The notes under the pieces are model-generated. The model searched no databases, had not been told where the DNA came from, and saw nothing but the letters and a program-made list of their open reading frames with translations. Shown here in pieces: positions 56,067-64,000 of a DNA stretch of 64,000 nt; the stretch's first letter is position 1, and each line of letters opens with the position of its first letter. The DNA comes from Marthasterias glacialis. Lineage: Eukaryota > Echinodermata > Asteroidea > Forcipulatida > Asteriidae. Made by a program: the position numbers and the translations under genes. The stretch lies in contig OU452236.1 in the NCBI GenBank assembly GCA_911728455.2, positions 11,089,195-11,153,194 on the forward strand, given 5' to 3'.

Positions 56067-56171
56067 TATGGCAACCGGAGTTGCAAAATTAACTGGTATG
56101 CTGCTATGCGGTGCGCTGGTCCTATGGGCTGGTTCCGCGTACCAGTTAATTTTGCAACTCCGGTTGCCATA
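56067..56171. repeat. perfect 32-bp inverted repeat
   Basis: Left arm 56067-56098 (TATGGCAACCGGAGTTGCAA..) is the exact reverse complement of 56140-56171, with a 41-bp spacer. No mismatches, so it is recent or maintained. The arms have no other match noticed in the window. Confidence 0.9.
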
Positions 56172-56204
56172 TTTGAACACATAGAGCTAGTTGCGATAAT
56201 CGTA

Positions 56205-56450
56205 ACCCTCCATCCATACCAAGAAATCACGTGTGGCGCGAGAGTATAAAAACAATTTCAGAATGGAGTCAGCAAAAAGTGCAAGTACCAAACTATGCGT
56301 GCATGCAACCGATGCCATGCATAGATTTGGTGCATGCACTTTTTCTGACTCCATGCATTTTGTATTCTAAGCTGTTTCATTAGCTGTAGCTGTCACGTGA
56401 AACAGCCGCTGAATTGTTTTTGCACTCTCGTGACTTCGTGATGGCATTGC
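56205..56450. repeat. nested inverted repeats near the MED27 5' end
   Basis: Inner pair 56264-56297 and 56320-56353 (GGAGTCAGCAAAAAGTGCA / TGCACTTTTTCTGACTCC). Outer pair GAGAGTATAAAAACAATTTC (about 56240) with ...CTGAATTGTTTTTGCACTCTC (about 56410). The two layers form one foldback of about 240 bp. Confidence 0.75.
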
Positions 56451-56809
56451 ATTCTGGGTAATCAAAATGGCCCCGGTCGCTAGCCGATATCTATTCGTGT
56501 GGAGTAATTTTGAGCCAAATTCAAATGATTATTTGCCCTTAATAAGGTTAGTAACTTCAACAGCCAAAGTACCGGAGGGAAGCTAAGACTAAGAGGTACG
56601 TGGACACATTTAGTTGGTTAAAATCCAGCGCCGCACCCGTTAAGTTTCGATGCGGCGGATTGGGGGACGAGCTGCACAAAAGATATGCTTGGACGTGTGG
56701 CTAAGGATTCAACCGATGTCAAAAATCCTTGCCACACTAGTGGGGCTAATGCTACATGTGCTAACGTAACACTAACATTACAATAAAACAATAACATACA
56801 TAACGTTAC

Positions 56810-57003
56810 CTGAAGTTATCATTAACATTATACAAATTAATCTGCAGTTGAGTCACAAAATTCTTCATTGCTTGATCTGCATCATCCGCAGACTTCACGC
56901 CGTCTGTTAAGCTGGTGAAAGTCTTGTTTATACTTTCCCTCAATTTTTGTGTAGAGTGCAGTGCCTGCATAATGATCTTTGAATTGTCATGGTCCGACGC
57001 CAT
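56810..57003 (-). CDS. MED27: MED27 exon 1 with start codon
   Basis: MED27 is a subunit of the Mediator complex, which links transcription activators to RNA polymerase II in the nucleus. Exon 1 runs from ATG at 57003 (context AAACCATGG, first in-frame ATG after a short upstream frame) through 64 codons plus two bases: MASDHDNSKIIMQALHSTQK..LRESI..DGVKSADD..FVTQLQINLYNVN, donor CAG|GTAACG. Human MED27 has the same arrangement (..ISAIQALRSSVSRVF..DG..FIAHFQDNLHSVN). The six following exons on this strand give about 259 residues in frame, close to the human protein (about 311) minus its C-terminal piece. Introns are large: 10.5 kb, 2.4 kb, 17 kb, 2.9 kb, 1.3 kb, 1.1 kb, filled with mobile elements. 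Identification is by motif order across exons and exact phase continuity. The final exon was not found. Confidence 0.92.
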
Positions 57004-57373
57004 GGTTTGTATTTTGCAAGTGTGAGCACTAAATTTGGTGCTTGCAACAAAATAATTTGGTGCTGGCATCAAAATTAATTTCAAAATGTTAGTTAACGAC
57101 CGTCACTGGCGTTCAACGTCAACATCTTGGAGTAAATACACGACTACCCAACTTTTTGGTCAATGGATATTATGCAAACGCGATAGAAAAAAAAGATAAA
57201 TGAGTAACGTTGACGGTCATTGACGAACATCTTAAATCGGCTAGCACGACATTTTTAAATGATTGGTGGTGGTTTCGGTCCAAAATGATTGTGTCAAAGG
57301 TGCACCGTGTCAAAGATACTATGATCCGCCGCAGCCTGCAGCGCTGTACAGTGTTCATACCCTGCAGTGCAAA
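57004..57373. promoter_or_regulatory. bidirectional promoter region, MED27 / ARMC5-like gene
   Basis: 370 bp separate two divergent start codons. No TATA box is evident at a convincing place. GACCGTCA (57100) and TGACGGTC (57211) are inverted copies of one word. Inferred from head-to-head gene arrangement only. Confidence 0.5.
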
Positions 57374-57745
57374 ATGGCCTCCAACATGTCCAACGTAAAC
57401 CTGAATGTCACGTGTAACAACCATGTTATTGTTACCACGAAAGATGATCCATGCATTGTTCATCTTTTAAAATTACTAGAACAAGGGTTTAACAGTGATA
57501 AGTCGTTATTATTACTTCGTGAGTTTAGGACAGCGCTCACAGCTGTAACTCAGCCTCAACTTCGAAGGTTTGTGAGGAATGTTTCTCTGCGGCCGCTGTT
57601 TGCTTGTTTGAAAACCTCAACTAGCAATAGCATGACTAGCACTAGCAGTAGCACTGGCAGTACGACAAGTTCAACAAGTTTCAGTGACAGTGACACTGAC
57701 ACTGACAGGTCAGTCAATGGGAATATTGGTTCAGGAAAACTGTGA
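57374..57745 (+). CDS. 5' exon of a divergent gene, possibly ARMC5-like
   Basis: ATG in good context (GCAAAATGG). The frame encodes MASNMSNVNLNVTCNNHVIV, then CIVHLLKLLEQGF, LLLLREFRTALTAVTQPQLR, VSLRPLFACLK and a Ser/Thr-rich low-complexity tail (TSSSTGSTTSSTSFSDSD). The sequence L..LR......I/V.......R.....LRPLL..L followed by a serine-rich loop resembles the N-terminus of armadillo-repeat protein ARMC5; this is a weak match by memory. A donor-like AG|GTCAGT at about 57708 suggests that the coding exon may end before the stop. Later exons were not found to the right. Confidence 0.45.
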   Translation: MASNMSNVNLNVTCNNHVIVTTKDDPCIVHLLKLLEQGFNSDKSLLLLREFRTALTAVTQPQLRRFVRNVSLRPLFACLKTSTSNSMTSTSSSTGSTTSSTSFSDSDTDTDRSVNGNIGSGKL

Positions 57746-58007
57746 ATATGTTAATATTATTTCCTTAACTTTAATTTATCGATATATGTAAATTTAATGT
57801 TCCTTTTTTAAATACGGACGGAAAGCCAGAAACCTGATGAATAGCCGGCACGCCAACGTGTGATCATGGCCACCAACCACAGCACAGGCTTTCTTTTATT
57901 TAGTTTTGCTGCTGCTTTAACGCAGGATGGAAAATGTTGCCACGACTTCCACAGTGGCTACAGAGGAGGGAGTGTGCATTTTAACCAGCCAGCTGCAAGC
58001 ACGCCTA

Positions 58008-58111
58008 GCCCCATACATTGTGCCAATACGCTGGACTACCTCTGCTTCAAGAAGCAGAGAGGTAGTTCAAGAAGCAGAGGTAGTTCAGCGTATTGGCGCA
58101 ATGTATGGGGC
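58008..58111. repeat. inverted repeat, about 41-bp arms
   Basis: GCCCCATACATTGTGCCAAT..CTACCTCTGCTTC pairs with GAAGCAGAGGTAG..ATTGGCGCAATGTATGGGGC. The loop contains a duplicate GAAGCAGAG(A)GGTAGTTC. Frames crossing it are artefacts. Confidence 0.85.
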
Positions 58112-59237
58112 TACCCACAGCCATGACAGCTGGTTCTCTGCCTTGACTGCTCAAAAAATGTAACTCGGCTCAGGGCATCAGCGAACACGCCGTCCATGCT
58201 GTGTTAATAGGGCCTACAACTTTTTACATATGGAAACAGTCGTTGACAAAAATGCAGTGTTACGTGACCTATTCAGTAGACACTGGTTTTGTTTTGGGCC
58301 TCAAAAACATTGATTTGGAGGACAGAAAATGATTGTGAGAACAACTACAATTAAGTGCCTGTCAAATCTTTGCACAATTCGTCGCTTGTACCATGAACTG
58401 ACCTATCTCACAAAACCTCATCTCTAATTGTTGTTTAAAGTAGTAAATAAAAGCAACATATCATCAATAAATGATAATTTGGGGCTCACAAAGTGATGTA
58501 TCCCGATAGGTCACTTCGTGGGACCAGACTTCCTTGTGGCGCGCATTTCACGAAGTGACATATATGAATATTTAAATGATATTCTTTTTCAAGAGCCGAA
58601 TCTTTTATTTTTCTAAAGATCATTTTTCATAATTAAATTGCTAAAAATGTCCTGTAATATTTATGAATGAATCAAACAAAATCATATAAAATATTATGTC
58701 TATGGAGGTCGCACATCTGGTAATTGAACATAATGCGCACTAACAATTCATTGTGTATGTGTGGAATGGGAGCAGTCCAAGTTAACAACGACGTGGCCTG
58801 TTATCCTGTGAGTATATTTTTGATCAAAATATAGCTTAAATTGTTTTAATGTTTCAGTCTTGAACTTATTTCTTATAAATACTATAAAATCGGATGGCTT
58901 AGTTGACATATCAATGCACAGATTTAGTCTCAATTCGGCCTAGGCCTGGTCCTGGACCAGGTCCAGGAGTGTTGTCTTAGTCGGACCATGTTGATGGGAT
59001 GGCGGTGGGGCTGGTGGATATTGAATGAGTTTTTTCTGTCCTTGGTTTGGCTTGTTTAGTGTACTGTAATAGTGTAATTTTGTTCACTCTATCGTGTGAC
59101 AAAAGCCTAATAATATTAAGCAAAGTAAAAACTCACTTTTGATGCTGTTTATTAATCGTAATGAAATTGACACAGGAGTAAGGCATTGCTATACAGTATG
59201 TGCTTATTATCAAAACTAAACTAACCACGATGCTCCT
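58112..59237. other. unassigned, includes LINE 5' leader
   Basis: GTCACTTCGTG (58509) and CACGAAGTGAC (58550) form a short inverted repeat, and CCTGGTCCTGGACCAGGTCC (about 58945) is palindromic. The 5' border of the following LINE could not be found. Confidence 0.4.
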
Positions 59238-62192
59238 ATGATTCCAAGCCTAGATCCAGATATAAACTTTCAAGCTCCTGTCATAAATTGTGATTACTAT
59301 GATCAAGATCAATTCCTGAATGCATTTAACAAGAAAAAATGTTCAAATATGAAATTATTACATATAAATGCACGCAGCTTGCCCCGAAATATTACTTGTA
59401 TTAGGAACTATGTAAACCTCTTGGAAAACACATTTTCAATTATTGGGATATCCGAATCATGGTTGAAAGATACTCAAGATCCGCTAGTCCAAATGCATAA
59501 TTTTTCTATGGAAGGCTTCTGTAGACAAAATAAACGAGGTGGTGGGGTAGCACTATATATTAGAGATGACATCGTTTACAAAACTCGTAACGATATATCA
59601 GTGAACAATTCAGATATAGAATCATGCTTTATTGAGCTTGTTAATAATCACAATAGCAACGTGGTTATTGGAGTTGTGTATAAATCACCAAGCGCCCCGT
59701 TAAATAATTTTATAGAACTAATTAATGACATATTGGCTTGTGTTAACAATGAAAACAAAAAGTGTTATATTATGGGTGACTTTAATATTGATTTATTGCA
59801 GTATGATACACACAATGGTGTACGTAATTTTATGGACACTTTGCAATCCCAATCTTTTTATTCCACTATTAACAAACCAACTAGAATTACTGCTGACACT
59901 GCAACAGTAATTGACAATATCTTGACAAATGATTTCAACAACCACCATGCCGGCGTTTTAGTTACTGACATAAGCGATCATTTACCGGTATTCCTAGTTA
60001 CTGATAATCTTAGGGAAAACCCGCAGAACGAACGAAGAAACAGTAAGCGTGACTTTAGCAGTAACCATATTCATAATTTTGTCGACGAACTTAACCAAAT
60101 TGACTGGAGTTTTATAACATCATTGAATAATTTGCATGAAATATATGGTAACTTTCAGGAGCATGTTGTTAAACTGTATGATAAACATTTCCCCTTGCAA
60201 GAGGTGAAACGCAGATATGATTCTTGTAAATCACCCTGGCTATCTGATGGCGTTTACAATTCAATAAGGAGGAAAAACCACTTGTATAAAAAATTTCTAA
60301 GAAATCCTAATAACCAAAATAAATCCATCTATACTCTGTATAAAAATAAATTGAATGCTTTGATTAAAATATCAAAGAAAAATTACTTAAACAAGAAATT
60401 TGAACAGGAAAATGGCAATATCAAAGGAACTTGGAAGCTTATAAATTCTTTGCTAAATAAGGGTAAGCCGAATTCCAACCCGTCTTATGTTGTTAAGGAA
60501 GACTGTGTTAAACTAGAGGATAACAAAGAAATTGCAGATGCATTCAATGAATACTTCGTTAGCGTCGGTACGAAGCTTACACGTAATCTACCATTATGTA
60601 ATACTTCGTGTGAGTCTTTTCTTGCAGGAAGATGTTCACACTCTATCTTTTTAACTCCAGTTACGCAAGAAGAAATTGCAGATTCTCTCAACAAACTTAC
60701 ATGTAGCAAGGCTCCTGGTTTTGATGGGTTAAGTCCGTTTGTAATTAAACAGGCTAGGTACATTCTTGCTAAACCACTTGCTGAAATCTTCAACAGGTCC
60801 TTATCTTCTGGTATTTTCCCCGATGCGTTAAAAATAGGTAAGGTTATACCAATACATAAAGGGGGTAATAAACATGATATTGGAAATTTTAGACCTATCT
60901 CAGTTTTGTCCACGTTCTCAAAGGTTTTTGAAAGGATAGTTTATAATAGACTAATATCATTCATTAATAAAAATAGCATTCTTGCTGAGTCGCAGTTTGG
61001 CTTTAGGGAAAACCGATCTACAGAGTTAGCAACCTCATACGTAGTAAATAAACTACTCAAGGCCATAGACGATAAAACGTTTTCCGTTGGTATATTCTTG
61101 GACCTTTCAAAGGCTTTCGATACCGTAAACCATGACATTTTAATTTCTAAATTGGAACATTATGGTGTGCGTGGAATAGCATTAGCCTGGTTTAAAAGTT
61201 ATTTATCTAATAGAAAACAATTTGTATTGTTTAAGTCAACGCTGTCTAAAGAACAATATATTTCCTGTGGAGTTCCACAGGGCTCTGTGTTGGGTCCTCT
61301 ATTATTTATTATTTATATAAACGACATATGTAATACTTCTGATACAATATCCTTCTCTTTATTTGCAGATGACACAAGTTTAGTGTACAGTCATAGTAAC
61401 GTAGATACAGCTGTTAGTCACCTTAATTTTGAACTTTTAAAAATAAGCACTTGGCTGTTGGCAAATAAACTATGTATTAATGTACTGAAATCAAATTATA
61501 TAATATTTTGTCCGAGACAGCAGAAATATACTCAAACGGTTCCTTTAATATTAAATGGTGTTAACTTGCAAAAAGTAAAAAGTACAAAATTTCTAGGCAT
61601 TTATATTGACGAAAATCTTAACTGGAAGAGTCACGTTGATGTAGTGTCAAGCAAAATATCAAAAACCATCGGTATAATGAATCGTTTGAGGTTTTTCTTA
61701 CCAAAGAATATCTTAATAACTCTTTACAACTCATTAGTCCTCCCATATTTAAATTACTCAATTCTCACTTGGGGTGGCTCTTCATCCTGTGATAAACTTC
61801 TTATTTTACAAAAACGAGCTGTTCGAATAATTTTCAACGCTCATTATCGGGACCATACCTCTCCTTTGTTTGCCGAACTGAAACTACTACACTTTAATGA
61901 TCTCTATAACCTCAACCTTGGAAAATTCATGTACAGGTATATAAATAATTTGTTACCTTCCTGTTTTAGTTCATGTTTTACTCTCACTTCAGATGTGCAT
62001 TCTTATAACACTAGAAGCAGCTCGAACAAGAACATTTATGTTAGTTTTAACAGAACGTCAATGTTTAAAAATGGCCTCGTTCAACGAGGTACACATTTTT
62101 GGAATAGTCTACCCACCCCTCTTAAAACATCATTAAGTTTATCTACATTCACCAAACAACTAAAAACACAACTGCTCCAATCATATTCTTAA
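59238..62192 (+). CDS. intact LINE protein, endonuclease plus reverse transcriptase
   Basis: 984 uninterrupted codons. N-terminal APE-type endonuclease: LLHINARSLPRN, ISESWL, GGGVALYIRDD, GVVYKSP, MGDFNIDL (residues 179-186), SDHLPV (246-251). Reverse transcriptase: CSKAPGFDGLSPFVIK, IPIHKGG, NFRPISVLS, FLDLSKAFDTVNHDIL (D622), GVPQGSVLGPLLF, FADD (709-712), KFLGIYIDENLNW. C-terminus about 250 residues ending LKTQLLQSYS. The element makes the first-strand cDNA by nicking the target with the endonuclease and extending with RT. All catalytic motifs are intact, so this copy is young and possibly active. Single-ORF architecture and the TGAT-repeat tail fit the L2/CR1 group. No ORF1 seen upstream. 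Confidence 0.9.
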   Translation: MIPSLDPDINFQAPVINCDYYDQDQFLNAFNKKKCSNMKLLHINARSLPRNITCIRNYVNLLENTFSIIGISESWLKDTQDPLVQMHNFSMEGFCRQNKRGGGVALYIRDDIVYKTRNDISVNNSDIESCFIELVNNHNSNVVIGVVYKSPSAPLNNFIELINDILACVNNENKKCYIMGDFNIDLLQYDTHNGVRNFMDTLQSQSFYSTINKPTRITADTATVIDNILTNDFNNHHAGVLVTDISDHLPVFLVTDNLRENPQNERRNSKRDFSSNHIHNFVDELNQIDWSFITSLNNLHEIYGNFQEHVVKLYDKHFPLQEVKRRYDSCKSPWLSDGVYNSIRRKNHLYKKFLRNPNNQNKSIYTLYKNKLNALIKISKKNYLNKKFEQENGNIKGTWKLINSLLNKGKPNSNPSYVVKEDCVKLEDNKEIADAFNEYFVSVGTKLTRNLPLCNTSCESFLAGRCSHSIFLTPVTQEEIADSLNKLTCSKAPGFDGLSPFVIKQARYILAKPLAEIFNRSLSSGIFPDALKIGKVIPIHKGGNKHDIGNFRPISVLSTFSKVFERIVYNRLISFINKNSILAESQFGFRENRSTELATSYVVNKLLKAIDDKTFSVGIFLDLSKAFDTVNHDILISKLEHYGVRGIALAWFKSYLSNRKQFVLFKSTLSKEQYISCGVPQGSVLGPLLFIIYINDICNTSDTISFSLFADDTSLVYSHSNVDTAVSHLNFELLKISTWLLANKLCINVLKSNYIIFCPRQQKYTQTVPLILNGVNLQKVKSTKFLGIYIDENLNWKSHVDVVSSKISKTIGIMNRLRFFLPKNILITLYNSLVLPYLNYSILTWGGSSSCDKLLILQKRAVRIIFNAHYRDHTSPLFAELKLLHFNDLYNLNLGKFMYRYINNLLPSCFSSCFTLTSDVHSYNTRSSSNKNIYVSFNRTSMFKNGLVQRGTHFWNSLPTPLKTSLSLSTFTKQLKTQLLQSYS

Positions 62193-62512
62193 TCTGTAAT
62201 GGAAAAATTGTCATTTAGCAATAGCTCAATTATGCTCCTATATGTCTGTCATTGTCCTTTTTTCGTTTGTCATTTGCCAGTCTGTGTTTGTCTGTCAAGG
62301 GTACGGGTACAAAAGCTTTGCTTCACCCTTTGCCCAATGTTGTTATGTGAATAATGTTTAAACTAAGCTTCGTTAAGTTAATATTGTTATAAATGATTAT
62401 TTCGTCTTTTAAAATATGTTGTTATAATAGTGTTAACTTAATGGTGTATGTATTATGTATTATCATAACAATGTTGAAATAAATGTTCTATGATTGATTG
62501 ATTGATTGATAC
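62193..62512 (+). mobile_element. LINE 3' UTR ending in (TGAT)n
   Basis: About 300 bp after the stop, with AATAAATGTTC at about 62479 and a (TGAT)5-6 tail at 62488-62510, the tail type of L2/CR1-like elements. Confidence 0.75.
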
Positions 62513-62561
62513 TCCATTGCCTACCTTGGTTCTATTTTGTATTCTACAGAATAGCCACTAT

Positions 62562-62586
62562 AATAATAATAATAATAATAATAATA
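62562..62586. repeat. (AAT)n microsatellite
   Basis: Eight AAT/ATA units. Confidence 0.85.
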
Positions 62587-62589
62587 AAC

Positions 62590-63225
62590 AAAAACTTAAA
62601 TACTCTATGATTTCTAAGGCTTAGGCCTACTTACTGGTTTATTTTCATGGGATTATCTGGCTGGGAAGTGAAAACACTTTTCTATTGAATTACTGCAGCA
62701 TAAACATTATTCTGGCAAGTGTCAAACAGTCATCCTGCAATGTGAATTTATAAAATAACAAAGGATTTTATGACAAAGACTTAAAGGCATTGCATACGTT
62801 TGGTAATGACTCTGAAAATTGTTTGCAATAAAAACTTACTTGGTAAGGAGTACAGCAGCTTTGGATAGTATAATGCATTTTGAGAAACGTTTCACTTCGA
62901 AGTACTGCAGTTATGGAAAAATATATCACTTTTTATCCCCCAAAAACTTGAATCTGAGAAGCGTTATGGCCGTAACGCTTCTCAGAATGTGTAATCCAAT
63001 GAAGGATACTTCTTCTGCGTGAACGCAACCGCTCCAGATTTTTTGGCGATATCTCAAAAACGCTGCCACCTTTTGAAATGAAATTTACACAGGTTAGTTT
63101 TATGGTATATATCTACAATTATATAGCATTAAGGCAAACGTACGGTTCCAAAAACCAAAGGTATACTTTGCCTTTAAAGAGTGACAAGCCTACTTGATAA
63201 CGTTTTTGTTTTTGTTTTTTTACCA
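62590..63225. other. unassigned, contains palindrome 62953-62986
   Basis: TCTGAGAAGCGTTA and TAACGCTTCTCAGA (one-base offset, 6-bp loop). Otherwise no feature. Confidence 0.5.
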
Positions 63226-63228
63226 CAG

Positions 63229-63420
63229 CCTTTGACCCAACCCTGGTGAGTTACACTATGAATGTTATAGTAAGGTGGTCTGATGGTAGTCAAAATATTG
63301 TGCTATCCGAACACCTGAAATTTCAGCCCCCATTGAGACTTTAACAGACAGTTAAAGTGAGGTGGGGGAAAGCATGGTGGAAGGGAACAGTGATAGACAT
63401 GGATGACATTGGCGGTAAGC
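63229..63420 (+). pseudogene. exon-like piece with VRW (SH3/Tudor-like) segments
   Basis: After a pyrimidine-rich TTTTTTTACCACAG acceptor the frame reads FDPTLVSYTMNVIVRWSDGS, then NIVLSEHLKFQPPLRL, a TAA stop, and in the same frame QTVKVRWGKAWWKGTVIDMD, with donors at GTAAGC (63414) and GTAAGT (63430). The pair VRWSDGS..V....LK / VKVRWGK.WWKGTV is the double SH3-like pattern found at the N-terminus of many BEN-domain and transposon-linked proteins. The stop suggests a pseudogene, or a sequencing error. Confidence 0.4.
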
Positions 63421-63587
63421 TTAAGATGTGTAAGTAATGAAACATTAGCCATTGACTCTTATCAGTGTCTGTATACATTTTGCATACTGTACTTTTAAAA
63501 TTATGTTATGTTTGAAAGCACAAAGTACATGAAATAATAAATTGTTTAATTAGTCAGTCCATTAAATTTTGTTTCTGGAACTGAGGA

Positions 63588-63647
63588 CAGTGATAGTGGT
63601 GAAGATGACATGCCTCTTAGCTCATTACTGGCCATGCAGCAGAGAGT
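63588..63647 (+). CDS. possible second exon, acidic segment
   Basis: GAG|GACAGTGATAG...CAGAGA|GTGAGT encodes DSDSGEDDMPLSSLLAMQQR, bracketed by an AG and a GTGAGT donor. The phase does not join cleanly with the preceding piece, so the model is tentative. Confidence 0.3.
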
Positions 63648-63931
63648 GAGTCTTACTGTTATACTAAATCATAAATATTATGTGGTCTTTATAACAGTAT
63701 TCTGTTATGTTTTTTTATTCTAATGTCATCAGCTATTGATATTGCAACTGAGCGTTCATCATATCCAGATTCCTCACTAAGTCTAATGTTACTCCTCAAA
63801 TTGTGTATAGAAAGGGTCTTTTATTCAAACAATGGTTCTTTATTTTCAAGTGTAATGTAAACATGGTAAAATGTAAGCATTAAGTTGTTTTCTTTCTCCA
63901 CCTAAAACCATTATTGCATTATTCTGTTTCA

Positions 63932-64000
63932 GTCTATGAGGGTGACTCAGGGGGCATCAGCAGTGTTCCTGATGAGAATGCAGCATTGGACGTTACTGCA
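63932..64000 (+). CDS. possible third exon, cut by window edge
   Basis: After TTCTGTTTCAG the sequence is open in two frames; one gives the hydrophilic YEGDSGGISSVPDENAALDV. It would continue outside the window. Confidence 0.3.

Noticed and set aside
57860..58163. Overlapping ORFs after the ARMC5-like exon
   Set aside because: Both run through the 41-bp-arm inverted repeat, which creates the open frames.
59000..62512. Target duplication of the intact LINE
   Set aside because: No convincing repeat on either side; the 5' end could not be placed.

Overview
The window is animal nuclear DNA: AT-rich, gene-poor, intron-rich and dense in transposable elements. Its host gene is on the minus strand and was recognised by joining seven short exons with matching phases and GT/AG borders: Mediator subunit 27 (MED27). 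Exon 1 is at 56810-57003, followed by exons at 46110-46254, 43545-43663, 26272-26362, 23286-23393, 21955-21996 and 20802-20879. They give about 259 codons, matching the vertebrate protein up to its last about 45 residues. The cysteine-bearing final exon was not found; an unrelated terminal-exon-like piece with a polyA signal lies at 13319-13390. A second gene (57374-57745, possibly ARMC5-like) starts head to head with MED27 about 370 bp away. The mix of L2/CR1-type LINEs, Penelope elements, tRNA-derived SINEs and Ty3/gypsy pieces suggests a marine invertebrate, perhaps an echinoderm, hemichordate or cephalochordate; this is inference.

Left part (1-20.8 kb): a palindrome-rich AT array; copies of a 0.5-0.9 kb MITE family with ends like TAGACCGATTGCG (here 'family A'); a Ty3/gypsy element with 5' LTR, tRNA-Leu primer site, two small membrane-protein-like ORFs and a decayed gag; several regions built of short motifs repeated in opposite orientations; a 0.9 kb imperfect palindrome; and a scrambled remnant of an uncharacterised PIN-like family (17.35-18.7 kb).

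Middle (20.8-57 kb): the introns of MED27, almost entirely mobile DNA. An L2/CR1-type LINE (31865-37590, 7-bp duplication) was itself interrupted by a 2.2 kb DNA transposon (33101-35317, 4-bp duplication ATTT). A second member of that family lies at 51977-53986 (duplication AAAT). Both carry ends like GGGCRATTCCA, a shared 'WKW' protein segment, and element-specific arrays of a 15-16 bp motif. I cannot place this family in a known superfamily. The introns also hold large tandem blocks rich in TGACGTCA, arrays of small A-rich hairpin tags whose stems covary, Penelope fragments, LINE fragments, SINEs and a gypsy integrase remnant.

Right part (55.7-64 kb): a cluster of unrelated near-perfect inverted repeats around the MED27 promoter, an apparently intact 984-codon LINE ORF (59238-62192), and at the edge exon-like pieces of a protein with SH3/Tudor-like 'VRW' segments, one carrying a stop.
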